Shown here in pieces: positions 27,751 through 36,323 of a stretch of 64,000 nt of DNA (positions are counted from its first letter, which is position 1; every line of letters starts with the position of its first letter). The notes under the pieces were generated by a model that was not told the DNA's origin, searched no databases, and was given only the letters and a program-made list of their open reading frames with translations. Location of the stretch: the NCBI RefSeq assembly GCF_040706555.1, contig NZ_JAPDRH010000002.1, forward strand, positions 434,001-498,000. The letters are read 5' to 3'. A program made the position numbers and the translations under genes. Origin of the DNA: Lentisalinibacter salinarum (lineage in GTDB: Bacteria; Pseudomonadota; Gammaproteobacteria; Steroidobacterales; Woeseiaceae).

Positions 27751-28269
27751 GTGGCGGACCTGAGCGACAGGCTGGCCCGGCTGCGTCTGATCGTCTTCGA
27801 CGTGGACGGCGTGTTCACCGACGGGCGCTTCCTCATGGACGAGGATGGCAGGGAATACAAGGCCTTCCACACCCAGGACGGCTATGGCGTGCGCCGGCTG
27901 CTCGAAGCGGGGGTGCAGGTGGCCATCATCAGCGGCCGGCGCTCCGGCGCCGTCGACCGGCGCATGGCGGAGCTGGGCGTGACCCGGGTCGTGCAGGGCT
28001 GCCGGCACAAGATTCCCGAACTCCGTGCGCTGGCGGACGAACTCGGCATCGACTTGGCCGAGGCGGCCTACGTGGGCGACGACCTGCCCGACCTGGAGGC
28101 GATGCGCACCTGCGGCCTCGCCATCGCTGTGGCCAACGCCGTCGACGACATCGTCGCCGGGGCGGATTACGTCACGACCCGCAGCGGCGGCCACGGCGCC
28201 GTCAGGGAAGTGGCCGATCTCGTCCTCGCCGCAAGACTCGCCGCCCGCAACGAAGGCGCCTCAGCGTGA
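27751..28269 (+). CDS. kdsC: KDO-8-phosphate phosphatase
   Basis: HAD-family phosphatase that releases KDO from KDO-8-phosphate. The 172-residue protein starts at a GTG two bases after kdsD. Motif I is FDVDGVFTDGRF (nucleophile and acid Asp), followed by KAFHTQDGYG, IISGRRS (motif II), the motif III lysine in GCRHKIPEL and YVGDDLPDLEAM (motif IV). The protein is a cap-less type, consistent with tetramer action. It ends in a GTGA overlap with lptC. Confidence 0.95.
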   Translation: MADLSDRLARLRLIVFDVDGVFTDGRFLMDEDGREYKAFHTQDGYGVRRLLEAGVQVAIISGRRSGAVDRRMAELGVTRVVQGCRHKIPELRALADELGIDLAEAAYVGDDLPDLEAMRTCGLAIAVANAVDDIVAGADYVTTRSGGHGAVREVADLVLAARLAARNEGASA

Positions 28270-28826
28270 ACCTCCGCGGCGTCCTCGCCCTGCTGCTGCT
28301 GGCGGCGGCCGCCGTCGGCACCTGGCTGCTTAGCCTGCGGGGAACCGAAGAGGTGCCGGAGGCGGCCGATCCGAGCACGATCGTCAGCGGCTACTACATG
28401 CGGGATGCCACTGTCACCGGTACGGCCGAGGACGGCGACGTTCTGTACCGGTTGCACGCGGCGGAGGCGACCCAGGCGGCGGACGGCGGGCCGGTGCAAC
28501 TCACCGACGTGACCGTGCGCTACAGCCCGGAGGCCACCGTGCCCTGGTCGCTGACCGCCGCCAGCGGGGTGCTGGAGCCGGCGTCGCGGAAGATCGTGCT
28601 GAGCGGCAACGTGCGCGCGGTCAGCGAGCCGGACGACAACGGCGAGGTCACCGAGCTCACCACTCCGCACCTGGAATTCGACCCGCGCGCGAAGACGGCG
28701 AGCACCGAGGAACGCGTCACAATCCGCATCGGCGAGCAGAGTCTGTCGGCGACCGGCATGCTAGCATTCCTGCAGGAAGACCGAGTGGAGCTGAAGTCCA
28801 ATGTCAGCGGCAAATTCATGCCCTGA
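28266..28826 (+). CDS. lptC: LPS export protein LptC
   Basis: Bitopic protein that receives LPS from the LptB2FG transporter and hands it to LptA. The 186-residue product starts at a GTG overlapping the kdsC stop. It has one membrane helix (about 5-24) and a periplasmic beta-jellyroll region with YYMRDATVTGT, LTAASGVLEP and the repeated-strand pattern of the OstA/LptC family. Conservation is weak in this family, so operon position between kdsC and lptA adds weight. Confidence 0.92.
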   Translation: MNLRGVLALLLLAAAAVGTWLLSLRGTEEVPEAADPSTIVSGYYMRDATVTGTAEDGDVLYRLHAAEATQAADGGPVQLTDVTVRYSPEATVPWSLTAASGVLEPASRKIVLSGNVRAVSEPDDNGEVTELTTPHLEFDPRAKTASTEERVTIRIGEQSLSATGMLAFLQEDRVELKSNVSGKFMP

Positions 28827-29514
28827 CGCCGGGCGCATCGTGCGCCGGCGCGGGTTCAAGAAGCGGCTCGCGACCGCGCCCCTCCTGGCGGCGGCCGCCG
28901 TCCTGCTGGCGGCTCCCCTCGCCTCCCCGGGCCAGAGCCTCCGCGAGGGCATCGACAGCCGGCTGCCGATCTCGCTGGATGCCGACTCCAGCGAATTCGA
29001 CCGCCGCAACAACCTGATGATCTTCCGCGGCCTGCGCATCACCCAGGGCACGATCGGCATCGAGGCGGACCTGGGTCAGACGCTGTTCGGAGGCGACAGC
29101 AGCCCGGACTTCCGGGACAGTGTGTGGCGCTTCGAGGGGGACGTGACGATCGACGTGGATACCACCAACATCCTCTGCGACAGCGCCGAACTTACGTTCA
29201 GGGATCACCGCCTGGCCAGCGCCGTGGCCGCCGGAGACCCCGCACGGTTCCGCGACGTACGGCCCGAGGAAGGCACGGTGACCACCGGCCGGGCCGGCCG
29301 TTTCGAATACGACGTGACCGCCGGCAGGGTTACCTTCACCGACGATGCGCGCATCAGCGAGGGCTCCAATACCATCGCCGGCGATCTGCTGGTCTACGAC
29401 CTCAACCAGCAGGTGGTGACCGCCCGCGGCCGGGAGGGCGAGGACGGCAAGGTGAGCCTCACGATCGTGCCCGAGGAGGTGGAGCAGCGCCTGGACGACG
29501 ACGAGGCGCCATGA
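28801..29514 (+). CDS. lptA: LPS periplasmic bridge protein LptA
   Basis: Periplasmic protein whose beta-jellyroll units stack to bridge LptC and LptD for LPS transit. The 237-residue protein has a long basic leader, a hydrophobic core (about 25-41) and a signal-peptidase-like site near SPG. OstA-like strands follow: ISLDADSSEFDRRNNLMIFR, VWRFEGDVTID, CDSAELTFRD and TIAGDLLVYDLNQQVV. It is longer than E. coli LptA (185), mainly at the N-terminus and acidic C-terminus. It overlaps lptC by 26 bases and lptB by 4. Confidence 0.92.
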   Translation: MSAANSCPDAGRIVRRRGFKKRLATAPLLAAAAVLLAAPLASPGQSLREGIDSRLPISLDADSSEFDRRNNLMIFRGLRITQGTIGIEADLGQTLFGGDSSPDFRDSVWRFEGDVTIDVDTTNILCDSAELTFRDHRLASAVAAGDPARFRDVRPEEGTVTTGRAGRFEYDVTAGRVTFTDDARISEGSNTIAGDLLVYDLNQQVVTARGREGEDGKVSLTIVPEEVEQRLDDDEAP

Positions 29515-30236
29515 GCATCCTGAGCGTCCAGGACGTCCACAAGAGCTACAAGTTCCGGGAAGTCGTCAAGGGTATCTCGCTGGAGATCTCCAGCGGCGAG
29601 GTCGTCGGCCTGCTGGGCCCAAACGGCGCCGGCAAGACCACGGCCTTCTACATGATCGTGGGCCTGATCCCCTGCGACAAGGGACGCATCCTGCTGGACG
29701 GTCAGGACCTCACCCACCTGCCCATGCACCGCCGCGCCCGGCTCGGTCTCGGCTATCTGCCCCAGGAGGCTTCCATCTTCCGCAAGCTCACCGTCGAGCA
29801 GAACGTGCTGGGGATCCTCGAGACCCGGGACGAGCTGGAGCGCAGCGACCGCGAGCGCATCCTGGACGAGCTGCTGGACGAGCTGCATGTCGGTCACGTA
29901 CGCACGAGTCTCGGCATGAGTCTGTCCGGCGGCGAGCGCCGGCGCGTGGAGATCGCACGGGCGCTGGCGGCGGACCCGCGCTTCGTGCTGCTGGACGAGC
30001 CTTTCGCCGGCGTCGACCCGATATCGGTCATCGACATCCAGCGCATCATCCGCCACCTGAGCGACCGCGGCATCGGGGTCCTCATCACTGATCATAATGT
30101 GAGGGAGACCCTCGGAATCTGCAGCCGAGCCTATATACTCAACGAGGGGTCACTGATCGCAGAAGGCACGCCCGAGGAGATTCTGGCGAACCGCCACGTG
30201 CGACAGGTCTATCTGGGCGAGGGGTTCCGGCTCTGA
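29511..30236 (+). CDS. lptB: LPS export ABC transporter ATPase LptB
   Basis: Cytoplasmic ATPase that powers LPS extraction by LptFG. The 241-residue product, the same length as in E. coli, has Walker A GPNGAGKTT, Q-loop YLPQEASIFRKLT, ABC signature LSGGERRR, Walker B FVLLDEP and switch histidine ITDHNVRE. The ATG at 29511 overlaps the lptA stop (ATGA). The partners lptF and lptG are not in this window, as usual. rpoN follows after 58 bases. Confidence 0.96.
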   Translation: MSILSVQDVHKSYKFREVVKGISLEISSGEVVGLLGPNGAGKTTAFYMIVGLIPCDKGRILLDGQDLTHLPMHRRARLGLGYLPQEASIFRKLTVEQNVLGILETRDELERSDRERILDELLDELHVGHVRTSLGMSLSGGERRRVEIARALAADPRFVLLDEPFAGVDPISVIDIQRIIRHLSDRGIGVLITDHNVRETLGICSRAYILNEGSLIAEGTPEEILANRHVRQVYLGEGFRL

Positions 30237-30294
30237 CCATCGGCAGACGCACACGAACTCACCGGCAGCGCGAAAGCGGCTGCCCGGCAGCAAG

Positions 30295-31698
30295 ATGTTG
30301 AAACCGTCACTCCAGCTAAAACTCAGTCAGCAGCTGACGATGACGCCGCAGCTGCAACAGGCCATCCGTCTGTTGCAGCTGCCCGTGATGGACCTGACGG
30401 CGCAGATCCAGGAAGCGCTGGAAGAGAACGTGATGCTGGAGGCGGAGGAGCTGCCGGAGCCGCCGCGCGTGAACGGCGAGTCCGCCACCGAAGAGGCACC
30501 GGGCGACGTGCGGGCGGTCACCGCGGAGGACAGCTGGCGCGACCTGCCCGCGAGGAGCCAGGACTCCGGCTGGAGCGGCGATCGCGGCATGTCCGAGTTC
30601 GCCGACGAGAGCCAGGAATCGCTGCACGAGCACCTGCACTGGCAGCTCGAGCTGGAGAAGTTCACGCCCCGGGAGATGCTGATCGGCGAGGCGATCATCG
30701 ACGCCATCAACGACGACGGCTATCTCACCGTCTCCCTGGACGAGATCCGCGACATCGCCGGACCCGAGCTGAACGTCAGCGAGGAGGACGCCGAGCGTAC
30801 GCTCCGGAAGATTCAGCGCTTCGACCCGGCCGGCATCGCGGCGCGCTCGCTTTCCGAGTGCATCGACCTGCAGCTGCGCCAGCTCGCCGGGGACACGCCC
30901 GGTCTCGGGCTGGCCCGCGAGCTCGCGGCCGAGCACCTGGAGCTGGTCGCCGAGAACGACCCGGCACACCTGCAGCGCGAACTGCAGGTGTCGGGCGACG
31001 AACTCACCGACGCGCTGGCACTCATCCGCGGCTGTCATCCACGACCCGGGCAGGCCATCGCACCCGCCCGCACCGAGTACGTCATCCCGGACGTCTTCGT
31101 GCGCAAGATCGACGGCGAGTGGCTGGTCGAGATCGCCTCCTCCGGCATACCCCGGCTGACCGTCAACCAGCGATACGCCGAGATGCTGCGCGGCGACGGC
31201 GGGCATACGGCGCTGAAGGCGCAGCTGCAGGAGGCCCGCTGGCTGGTCCGCAGCCTGGAGATCCGCAACGAGACGCTGATGAAGGTGGCCACCTGCATCG
31301 TCGAGCGCCAGACCGACTTCTTCGAGCACGGCGAAGAGGCCATGAAACCTATGGTGCTGCGGGACGTGGCGGAGGCCGTGGAGATGCACGAGTCGACGAT
31401 CTCCCGGGTCACCAACAACAAGTACATGCACACGCCGCGCGGCGTGCTCGAGTTCCGCTATTTCTTCTCCAGTCACGTCGGCAGCGTCGACGGCGAGGAC
31501 CAGTCCTCCGTGGCGGTGCGCGCGAAGATCCGCAAGCTGATCGGCGCGGAGGACCGCCGCAAACCGCTCAGCGACAGCAAGATCGCGGCGATGCTGAAGG
31601 AGGACGGCGTGGTTGTGGCGCGGCGGACCGTTGCGAAGTATCGTGAAGCCATGGACATCCCGTCTTCCAGCCAGCGCCGCGAGCGCAGCTCCGCATGA
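30295..31698 (+). CDS. rpoN: RNA polymerase sigma-54 factor
   Basis: Sigma factor for -24/-12 promoters that need an enhancer-binding AAA+ activator. The 467-residue protein has the glutamine/leucine-rich region I (LKLSQQLTMTPQLQQAIRLL), an acidic region II (about 45-115), the core-binding domain, a helix-turn-helix region (about 345-370) and the RpoN box ARRTVAKYRE near the C-terminus that reads the -24 element. Its placement between lptB and hpf-ptsN-rapZ is the conserved gammaproteobacterial locus. Confidence 0.97.
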   Translation: MLKPSLQLKLSQQLTMTPQLQQAIRLLQLPVMDLTAQIQEALEENVMLEAEELPEPPRVNGESATEEAPGDVRAVTAEDSWRDLPARSQDSGWSGDRGMSEFADESQESLHEHLHWQLELEKFTPREMLIGEAIIDAINDDGYLTVSLDEIRDIAGPELNVSEEDAERTLRKIQRFDPAGIAARSLSECIDLQLRQLAGDTPGLGLARELAAEHLELVAENDPAHLQRELQVSGDELTDALALIRGCHPRPGQAIAPARTEYVIPDVFVRKIDGEWLVEIASSGIPRLTVNQRYAEMLRGDGGHTALKAQLQEARWLVRSLEIRNETLMKVATCIVERQTDFFEHGEEAMKPMVLRDVAEAVEMHESTISRVTNNKYMHTPRGVLEFRYFFSSHVGSVDGEDQSSVAVRAKIRKLIGAEDRRKPLSDSKIAAMLKEDGVVVARRTVAKYREAMDIPSSSQRRERSSA

Positions 31699-31801
31699 GG
31701 GCTGCGGGGGTCCGGCGCGGCCTCGTTCCGGACGATTCCGGCCGCAGGGCGCGGCGGACCGACGCCCGCCTCCCCGGCCCCACCCAGCAGAGGAGAGAGC
31801 C

Positions 31802-32122
31802 ATGCAGCTAGATGTCACCGGTCACCACGTGGACGTGACGCCCGCCCTGAAGGATTACGTACAGACGAAGCTAGGGCGCATCGAGCGACACTTCGACCAC
31901 GTGACCGACGTGCACTGTATCCTCACCGTCGAGAAACTGCGGCACAAGGCCGAAGCCACCGTGCAGGTCAGCGGCGGCCGGCTGTATGCCGACGCGACGG
32001 AAGAAGACATGTACGCCGCCATCGACGGACTCATCGACAAGCTGGACCGGCAGGTCAAGAAGCACAAGGAAAAGCTCTGCGACCACCACGCCCGCGAGGC
32101 GGACAAGCGCGCATTCAGTTGA
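31802..32122 (+). CDS. hpf: Ribosome hibernation promoting factor (short form)
   Basis: Binds the 30S subunit in stationary phase and promotes inactive ribosome dimers. The 106-residue protein starts MQLDVTGHHVDVTPALKDYV, followed by the beta-alpha-beta fold with YADATEEDMYAAIDGLIDKLDRQVKKHKEK. No C-terminal dimerisation domain is present, so it is the short HPF/YfiA type. A strong GAGGAGAGAG ribosome site precedes the ATG. It lies 103 bases after rpoN and is probably co-transcribed. Confidence 0.95.
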   Translation: MQLDVTGHHVDVTPALKDYVQTKLGRIERHFDHVTDVHCILTVEKLRHKAEATVQVSGGRLYADATEEDMYAAIDGLIDKLDRQVKKHKEKLCDHHAREADKRAFS

Positions 32123-32180
32123 CAGTCACCGGGCGGCCCGCCGCAGCGCGCGGCGGGCCGCCTCTTTCACGGTCTTTCCC

Positions 32181-32675
32181 ATGACACTGCACGAACTCGT
32201 CAGACCCGATTCCGTACTCTGCAACGTCGAGGCGCGGAGCAAGAAGCACGCCCTAGAGATCCTGAGCGAGCTGCTCGCCCACGGCTCCGACGATCTGCGC
32301 CAGCCGGATATCTTCGCCGCGGTCGCAGAGCGCGAACGGCTCGGCTGCACGGCGCTCGGCCGCGCGGTGGCGGCGCCCCACGCCCGCATCGCGGACGCCC
32401 CCTTCCCCATCGGCGCGCTGCTGAAGCTCTCCACGCCGGTGGACTTCGACACCCCGGACGACGAGCCCGTGGACCTGATCTTCGGCATGATCGTCCCCGA
32501 GGACGTGGACGACCAGGCCATCGAGGACTTCCGCGGCCTGACGGAGATGCTCTCGCAACGGGGCACCCAGGCACGGCTCAGGAAAGCCCGCAGCAGCCGC
32601 GAACTCTACGAGGCGCTGATGGCCGAAGACCGGCCCCGCGCCGAGGGCGGGCTGGCGGCCGGCGGCGGGGCCTGA
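32181..32675 (+). CDS. ptsN: Nitrogen-PTS EIIA protein
   Basis: Phospho-acceptor protein of the regulatory nitrogen PTS; its phosphorylation state controls potassium uptake, sigma-54 processes and envelope responses in relatives. The 164-residue protein contains the EIIA fold with the phosphorylatable His67 in AVAAPHARI, TALGRAVAAPH upstream and LIFGMIVPEDVDDQAI later. It sits between hpf and rapZ as in E. coli. The C-terminus has a short glycine-rich tail (GGLAAGGGA) that looks unstructured. Confidence 0.94.
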   Translation: MTLHELVRPDSVLCNVEARSKKHALEILSELLAHGSDDLRQPDIFAAVAERERLGCTALGRAVAAPHARIADAPFPIGALLKLSTPVDFDTPDDEPVDLIFGMIVPEDVDDQAIEDFRGLTEMLSQRGTQARLRKARSSRELYEALMAEDRPRAEGGLAAGGGA

Positions 32676-32684
32676 GGAGAGCGC

Positions 32685-33599
32685 GTGGCGCCGGGCACGG
32701 AAGAACGCCGCTCCACGCGCCTGATCATCGTCAGCGGCCTGTCGGGCTCGGGCAAGAGCGTCGCGCTGAACGTCCTCGAGGACCTCGGCTTCTATTGCAT
32801 CGACAACCTGCCGGCGGGGCTGCTGCCCGCGTTGCTGCCCGAGATCACCCGGGAAGGCGGCGCCGTCGCCACCCAGCGCATCGCCGTCGGTATCGATGCC
32901 CGCAACCCCGCCACCGACCTGGAGGCGCTGCCCGGCCTCGTCCAGCGCATGAAGCACGACGGCATCGAATGCGACGTCATCTTCCTGCAGGCCGAGGACG
33001 ACATCCTGCTGAAGCGCTACAGCGAAACCCGGCGCCGCCATCCGCTGGGTGACAGCGGCCTCGCACTGCGCGACGCCATCGACCGGGAGCGCGAGCTGCT
33101 GGGCCCGGTGATCAACACCGCCGATCTGGTCATCGATACCACTCGCACCAGCGTCTACGAACTGCGCGATGCGCTGCGCGAGCGCGTGGCGGCGCGGCTG
33201 CCCCGTTCGCTGTCCATCCTGATCGAGTCCTTCGGTTACAAGCACGGCATCCCCACGGACGCCGATTTCGTCTTCGACCTGCGCTGTCTGCCGAACCCGT
33301 ACTGGGAGGCGAACCTGCGGCCGCTGACCGGAACGGACGCCGCCGTCATCCGCTTCCTGGACGAACAGCCCCTGGTGCAGTCCATGTACCGGGACATCAT
33401 CGGCTTCCTGCGCCGCTGGATTCCGGAATACCTGAGCTTCCACCGCAGTTATCTCACGGTGGCGGTGGGCTGCACCGGCGGCCAGCACCGCTCCGTGTAC
33501 ATGGCCGAGAAGCTCGCCCGGGCGCTGGCGGAAGAGCACATGCCCATTCACACCCGCCACAACGAACTGCCTGGCAAGAAGGCGCCCGACGCCGGCTGA
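32685..33599 (+). CDS. rapZ: RNase adapter protein RapZ
   Basis: RNA-binding adaptor that in E. coli guides RNase E to the sRNA GlmZ and so sets GlcN6P synthase level and cell-wall precursor supply. The 304-residue protein starts at a GTG, has the P-loop VSGLSGSGKSVALNVLEDLG, CIDNLP, a Walker-B-like VIFLQAED segment and the C-terminal VAVGCTGGQHRSVYMAE motif of the RNA-binding domain. It starts nine bases after ptsN. The HPr gene npr usually following is missing. Confidence 0.96.
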   Translation: MAPGTEERRSTRLIIVSGLSGSGKSVALNVLEDLGFYCIDNLPAGLLPALLPEITREGGAVATQRIAVGIDARNPATDLEALPGLVQRMKHDGIECDVIFLQAEDDILLKRYSETRRRHPLGDSGLALRDAIDRERELLGPVINTADLVIDTTRTSVYELRDALRERVAARLPRSLSILIESFGYKHGIPTDADFVFDLRCLPNPYWEANLRPLTGTDAAVIRFLDEQPLVQSMYRDIIGFLRRWIPEYLSFHRSYLTVAVGCTGGQHRSVYMAEKLARALAEEHMPIHTRHNELPGKKAPDAG

Positions 33600-33711
33600 G
33601 GCCCCGCCACCCTTAGCTTTGTCACGGGCCGCGGGCTAAACTGCCCGCTGATTCGGGCGGCCGCGGGGGCCGCCGGACACCCTGCGCCCAACGGGCGTAT
33701 GCGCCGGCAGC

Positions 33712-35061
33712 ATGGATAACCAGGAACAGAAGCAGACACCGCTGGAGACGCTGCGCGAAGCCCTGGAGGGCGGCGCCATGCGTCCCGTGCGGCGCATGAT
33801 CGGCAGCCTGCATCCCTCCGAGGTGGCGCGGCTGCTGGAGTCCCTGCCGCCGGCCGAGCGCGCGGTCGTCTGGGAGCTCGTGGACCCGGACGACGAGGGC
33901 GACATCCTGGTCGAGGTGGCCGACGAGGTCCGCAGCGGCCTCATCGAGCGCATGGACGCCCAGGAGCTCATCGCCGCCACCGAGGGCATGGAGCTAGACG
34001 ACCTGGCCGACCTGGTGGCCGGTCTGCCGGAGACGGTCACCCGCCAGGTACTGCGCTCGCTCGACAAGCAGGACCGCGACCGCCTGCGAGAGGTGCTGTC
34101 CTATCCGGAGGACAGTGCCGGCGGCCTCATGAACAAGGACACCATCACCGTGCGTCCGGACGTGACGCTGGAGGTGGTGGTGCGCTACCTGCGGGTGCAC
34201 GGCGGCATGCCGGACCAGACCGAGTCCATATTCGTGGTCAACCGGGATGACATCTTCCTCGGCACCCTGACTCTTTCACGGCTGCTCACCAACGACCCGG
34301 ACCTGACCGTGGCCGAGGTGATGGACACCGAGACCAGACCCATACCCGCCGAGACCAGCGATCAGGAGGTGGTGCGCTTCTTCGAGAACCGGGATCTCCT
34401 CTCGGCGGCGGTGGTGGACATGGACAACCGCCTGCTCGGGCGCATCACGGTGGACGACGTCCTCGACGTCATCCGCGAGGAAGCCGAGCACTCGCTCATG
34501 AGCCGCGCCGGCCTGGACGAGGAGGACGACATGTTCGCGCCGGTGGTGACCAGCGCCAGGCGGCGGGCCGTGTGGCTGGGCATCAACCTCGCGACCGCCT
34601 TCCTGGCCGCCTCGGTGGTGGATCTGTTCCAGGACACCGTGGACGCCATCGTCCTGCTGGCCGTGCTGATGCCGGTGGTGCCCAGCATGGGCGGCGTCGC
34701 CGGCACCCAATCGCTGACCATCATCACCCGGGCGATGGCGCTGGGCCAGATCGACAAGTCGAACGCGCGCCAGATCCTGGCCAAGGAAGTTTCCGTCGGC
34801 ATCCTGAACGGCATCGGCTGGGCGCTGGTGGTGGCGGTCGTCACGGTGGCCTGGTTCGGCACCTGGATGGTGGCCGCGGTGATCGCCGCGGCGCTGACCC
34901 TGAACATGATCGTGGCGGCTGCGGCCGGCTTCGTCGTCCCGCTGACGCTGAAGCGTCTCGGCGTGGATCCGGCCATAGCCGGCGGCGTGGTGCTGACCAC
35001 GGTGACCGACGTGGTCGGCCTCATGGTGTTCCTCGGCCTGGGGACGCTGCTGCTGCTCTGA
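33712..35061 (+). CDS. mgtE: Magnesium transporter MgtE
   Basis: Inner-membrane Mg2+ channel gated by cytoplasmic Mg2+. The 449-residue protein has the helical MgtE N-domain (about 20-125), two CBS domains (about 130-250, with MNKDTITVRPDV and GRITVDDVLDVI), a plug helix and five membrane segments from about 285. The pore-lining PVVPSMGGVAGTQSL motif is present. It follows rapZ after 112 bases; a weak promoter could lie there. It ends 17 bases from the convergent patatin gene. Confidence 0.95.
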   Translation: MDNQEQKQTPLETLREALEGGAMRPVRRMIGSLHPSEVARLLESLPPAERAVVWELVDPDDEGDILVEVADEVRSGLIERMDAQELIAATEGMELDDLADLVAGLPETVTRQVLRSLDKQDRDRLREVLSYPEDSAGGLMNKDTITVRPDVTLEVVVRYLRVHGGMPDQTESIFVVNRDDIFLGTLTLSRLLTNDPDLTVAEVMDTETRPIPAETSDQEVVRFFENRDLLSAAVVDMDNRLLGRITVDDVLDVIREEAEHSLMSRAGLDEEDDMFAPVVTSARRRAVWLGINLATAFLAASVVDLFQDTVDAIVLLAVLMPVVPSMGGVAGTQSLTIITRAMALGQIDKSNARQILAKEVSVGILNGIGWALVVAVVTVAWFGTWMVAAVIAAALTLNMIVAAAAGFVVPLTLKRLGVDPAIAGGVVLTTVTDVVGLMVFLGLGTLLLL

Positions 35062-35078
35062 GGCCCTGCCGGGCGCGC

Positions 35079-36272
35079 TCAGACAGCCAGGTCCCGGCGC
35101 ATCCAGGAGGGAGCGAACAGTCGCGGCACATCCGCGCCGCGCACGAAGGCCTCGAGTTCGTCGCGGACCGTCATGGCATCCCGGTACCCCAGGTCGATCA
35201 GCGCGCGGGTGAACTCCGACTCGAACAGCAGGTAGCTCAGGAGCCGCCGCTCGCCCTTGTCGGGACCGCCGAGCCCGCGCATCAGCGCCCTGAGCGGCAA
35301 CGGCGCCGCCTTGCGGCAACTGGCCGCGATCTCCCGGATGTCCTCGCTGGGAATCACGATCATGGTGTCGATCGGGCGCATCTTCGCCGCGGGGCCGGTG
35401 CGCTCGTCCTCCGGTATCGAATCGATCAGATCGTTGATGCGGGACAGTCGCTCCAGGTCCGAGTACAGGCCGTCCAGGAACAGCGTGTCCAGCATGTAGC
35501 CGGCGATGTGTCCGAAGCTCGGGTAGATCGGCGGCGTATGGGGATCGCCGGCCGGTTCCGGCGTCTCGTCGCGGATGCCGATCACCAGGATGCGGTCGGC
35601 ACCGAGATGGACCGCCGGCGACAGCGGTGTGGAATGGCGCATCGCGCCGTCGCCATAGTACTCGCCGCGGATGCACGTCGGCGGGAAGACCAGCGGCACG
35701 GCAATGCTGGCCATCAGGTGATCCAGATTGATGGCACAGCGCACGCCGATGCGCCGGGTGCGCTGCCAGGCGCGCGTCCCCGGGGACGCCTGGAAGAATG
35801 TCACCGAGCGCGAAGACTGGTAACCGGCGGCCGTGATGGCCAGGGCCTGGACGTGCCCGCGGTCGATGGCGGTCTGTATGCGCGGGAAGCGGATGTTTCG
35901 CGAGAGCAGCGAGCGCAGCGGATCGTTGTCGAGCAGCGAGCGAGGATTGTGTTCGCCGAGGCCGCCGAACACGATCGCTGCCAGCCAGTGCAGGCTCGAC
36001 TTCAGCATGGTCAGCGCATCGGTGCGGAAGACCTGCTCGGAGCGGAAGCCTGCCCAGACGGCCTCCATCTCGTTTACTGCCCAGCGAAACCGGCGCGCGC
36101 GGCTCGCGAGCACCGCCGAATTGATGGCGCCGGCGGAGGTGCCGCTCAGTATGGGGAAAGGATTCGGGGCGTCACCGGGCAGGATCTCGGCGATGGCCTT
36201 CAGCACGCCCACCTGGAACGCGCCGCGCGCACCGCCGCCGGGAAGTACCAGACCGATTTTGCTGCCGCTCAC
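35079..36272 (-). CDS. Patatin-like phospholipase family protein
   Basis: Predicted Ser-Asp dyad lipid acyl hydrolase. The 397-residue protein has the oxyanion loop PGGGARGAFQVG near residue 11, the nucleophile elbow GTSAG (about 44-48) and the DGA dyad aspartate in YYGDGAMRHSTPL. No signal peptide is seen, so it is probably cytoplasmic or membrane-peripheral. It is longer than E. coli RssA, with a helical C-terminus. Substrate is unknown. It is the last gene of a minus-strand run below the VWA gene, 51 bases away. Confidence 0.88.
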   Translation of the reverse strand: MSGSKIGLVLPGGGARGAFQVGVLKAIAEILPGDAPNPFPILSGTSAGAINSAVLASRARRFRWAVNEMEAVWAGFRSEQVFRTDALTMLKSSLHWLAAIVFGGLGEHNPRSLLDNDPLRSLLSRNIRFPRIQTAIDRGHVQALAITAAGYQSSRSVTFFQASPGTRAWQRTRRIGVRCAINLDHLMASIAVPLVFPPTCIRGEYYGDGAMRHSTPLSPAVHLGADRILVIGIRDETPEPAGDPHTPPIYPSFGHIAGYMLDTLFLDGLYSDLERLSRINDLIDSIPEDERTGPAAKMRPIDTMIVIPSEDIREIAASCRKAAPLPLRALMRGLGGPDKGERRLLSYLLFESEFTRALIDLGYRDAMTVRDELEAFVRGADVPRLFAPSWMRRDLAV

Positions 36273-36323
36273 CTTTCACCTCGCCCGGCCTGCAGCCGGT
36301 GTCGTTCAGTGCGTCCGGTGCGC

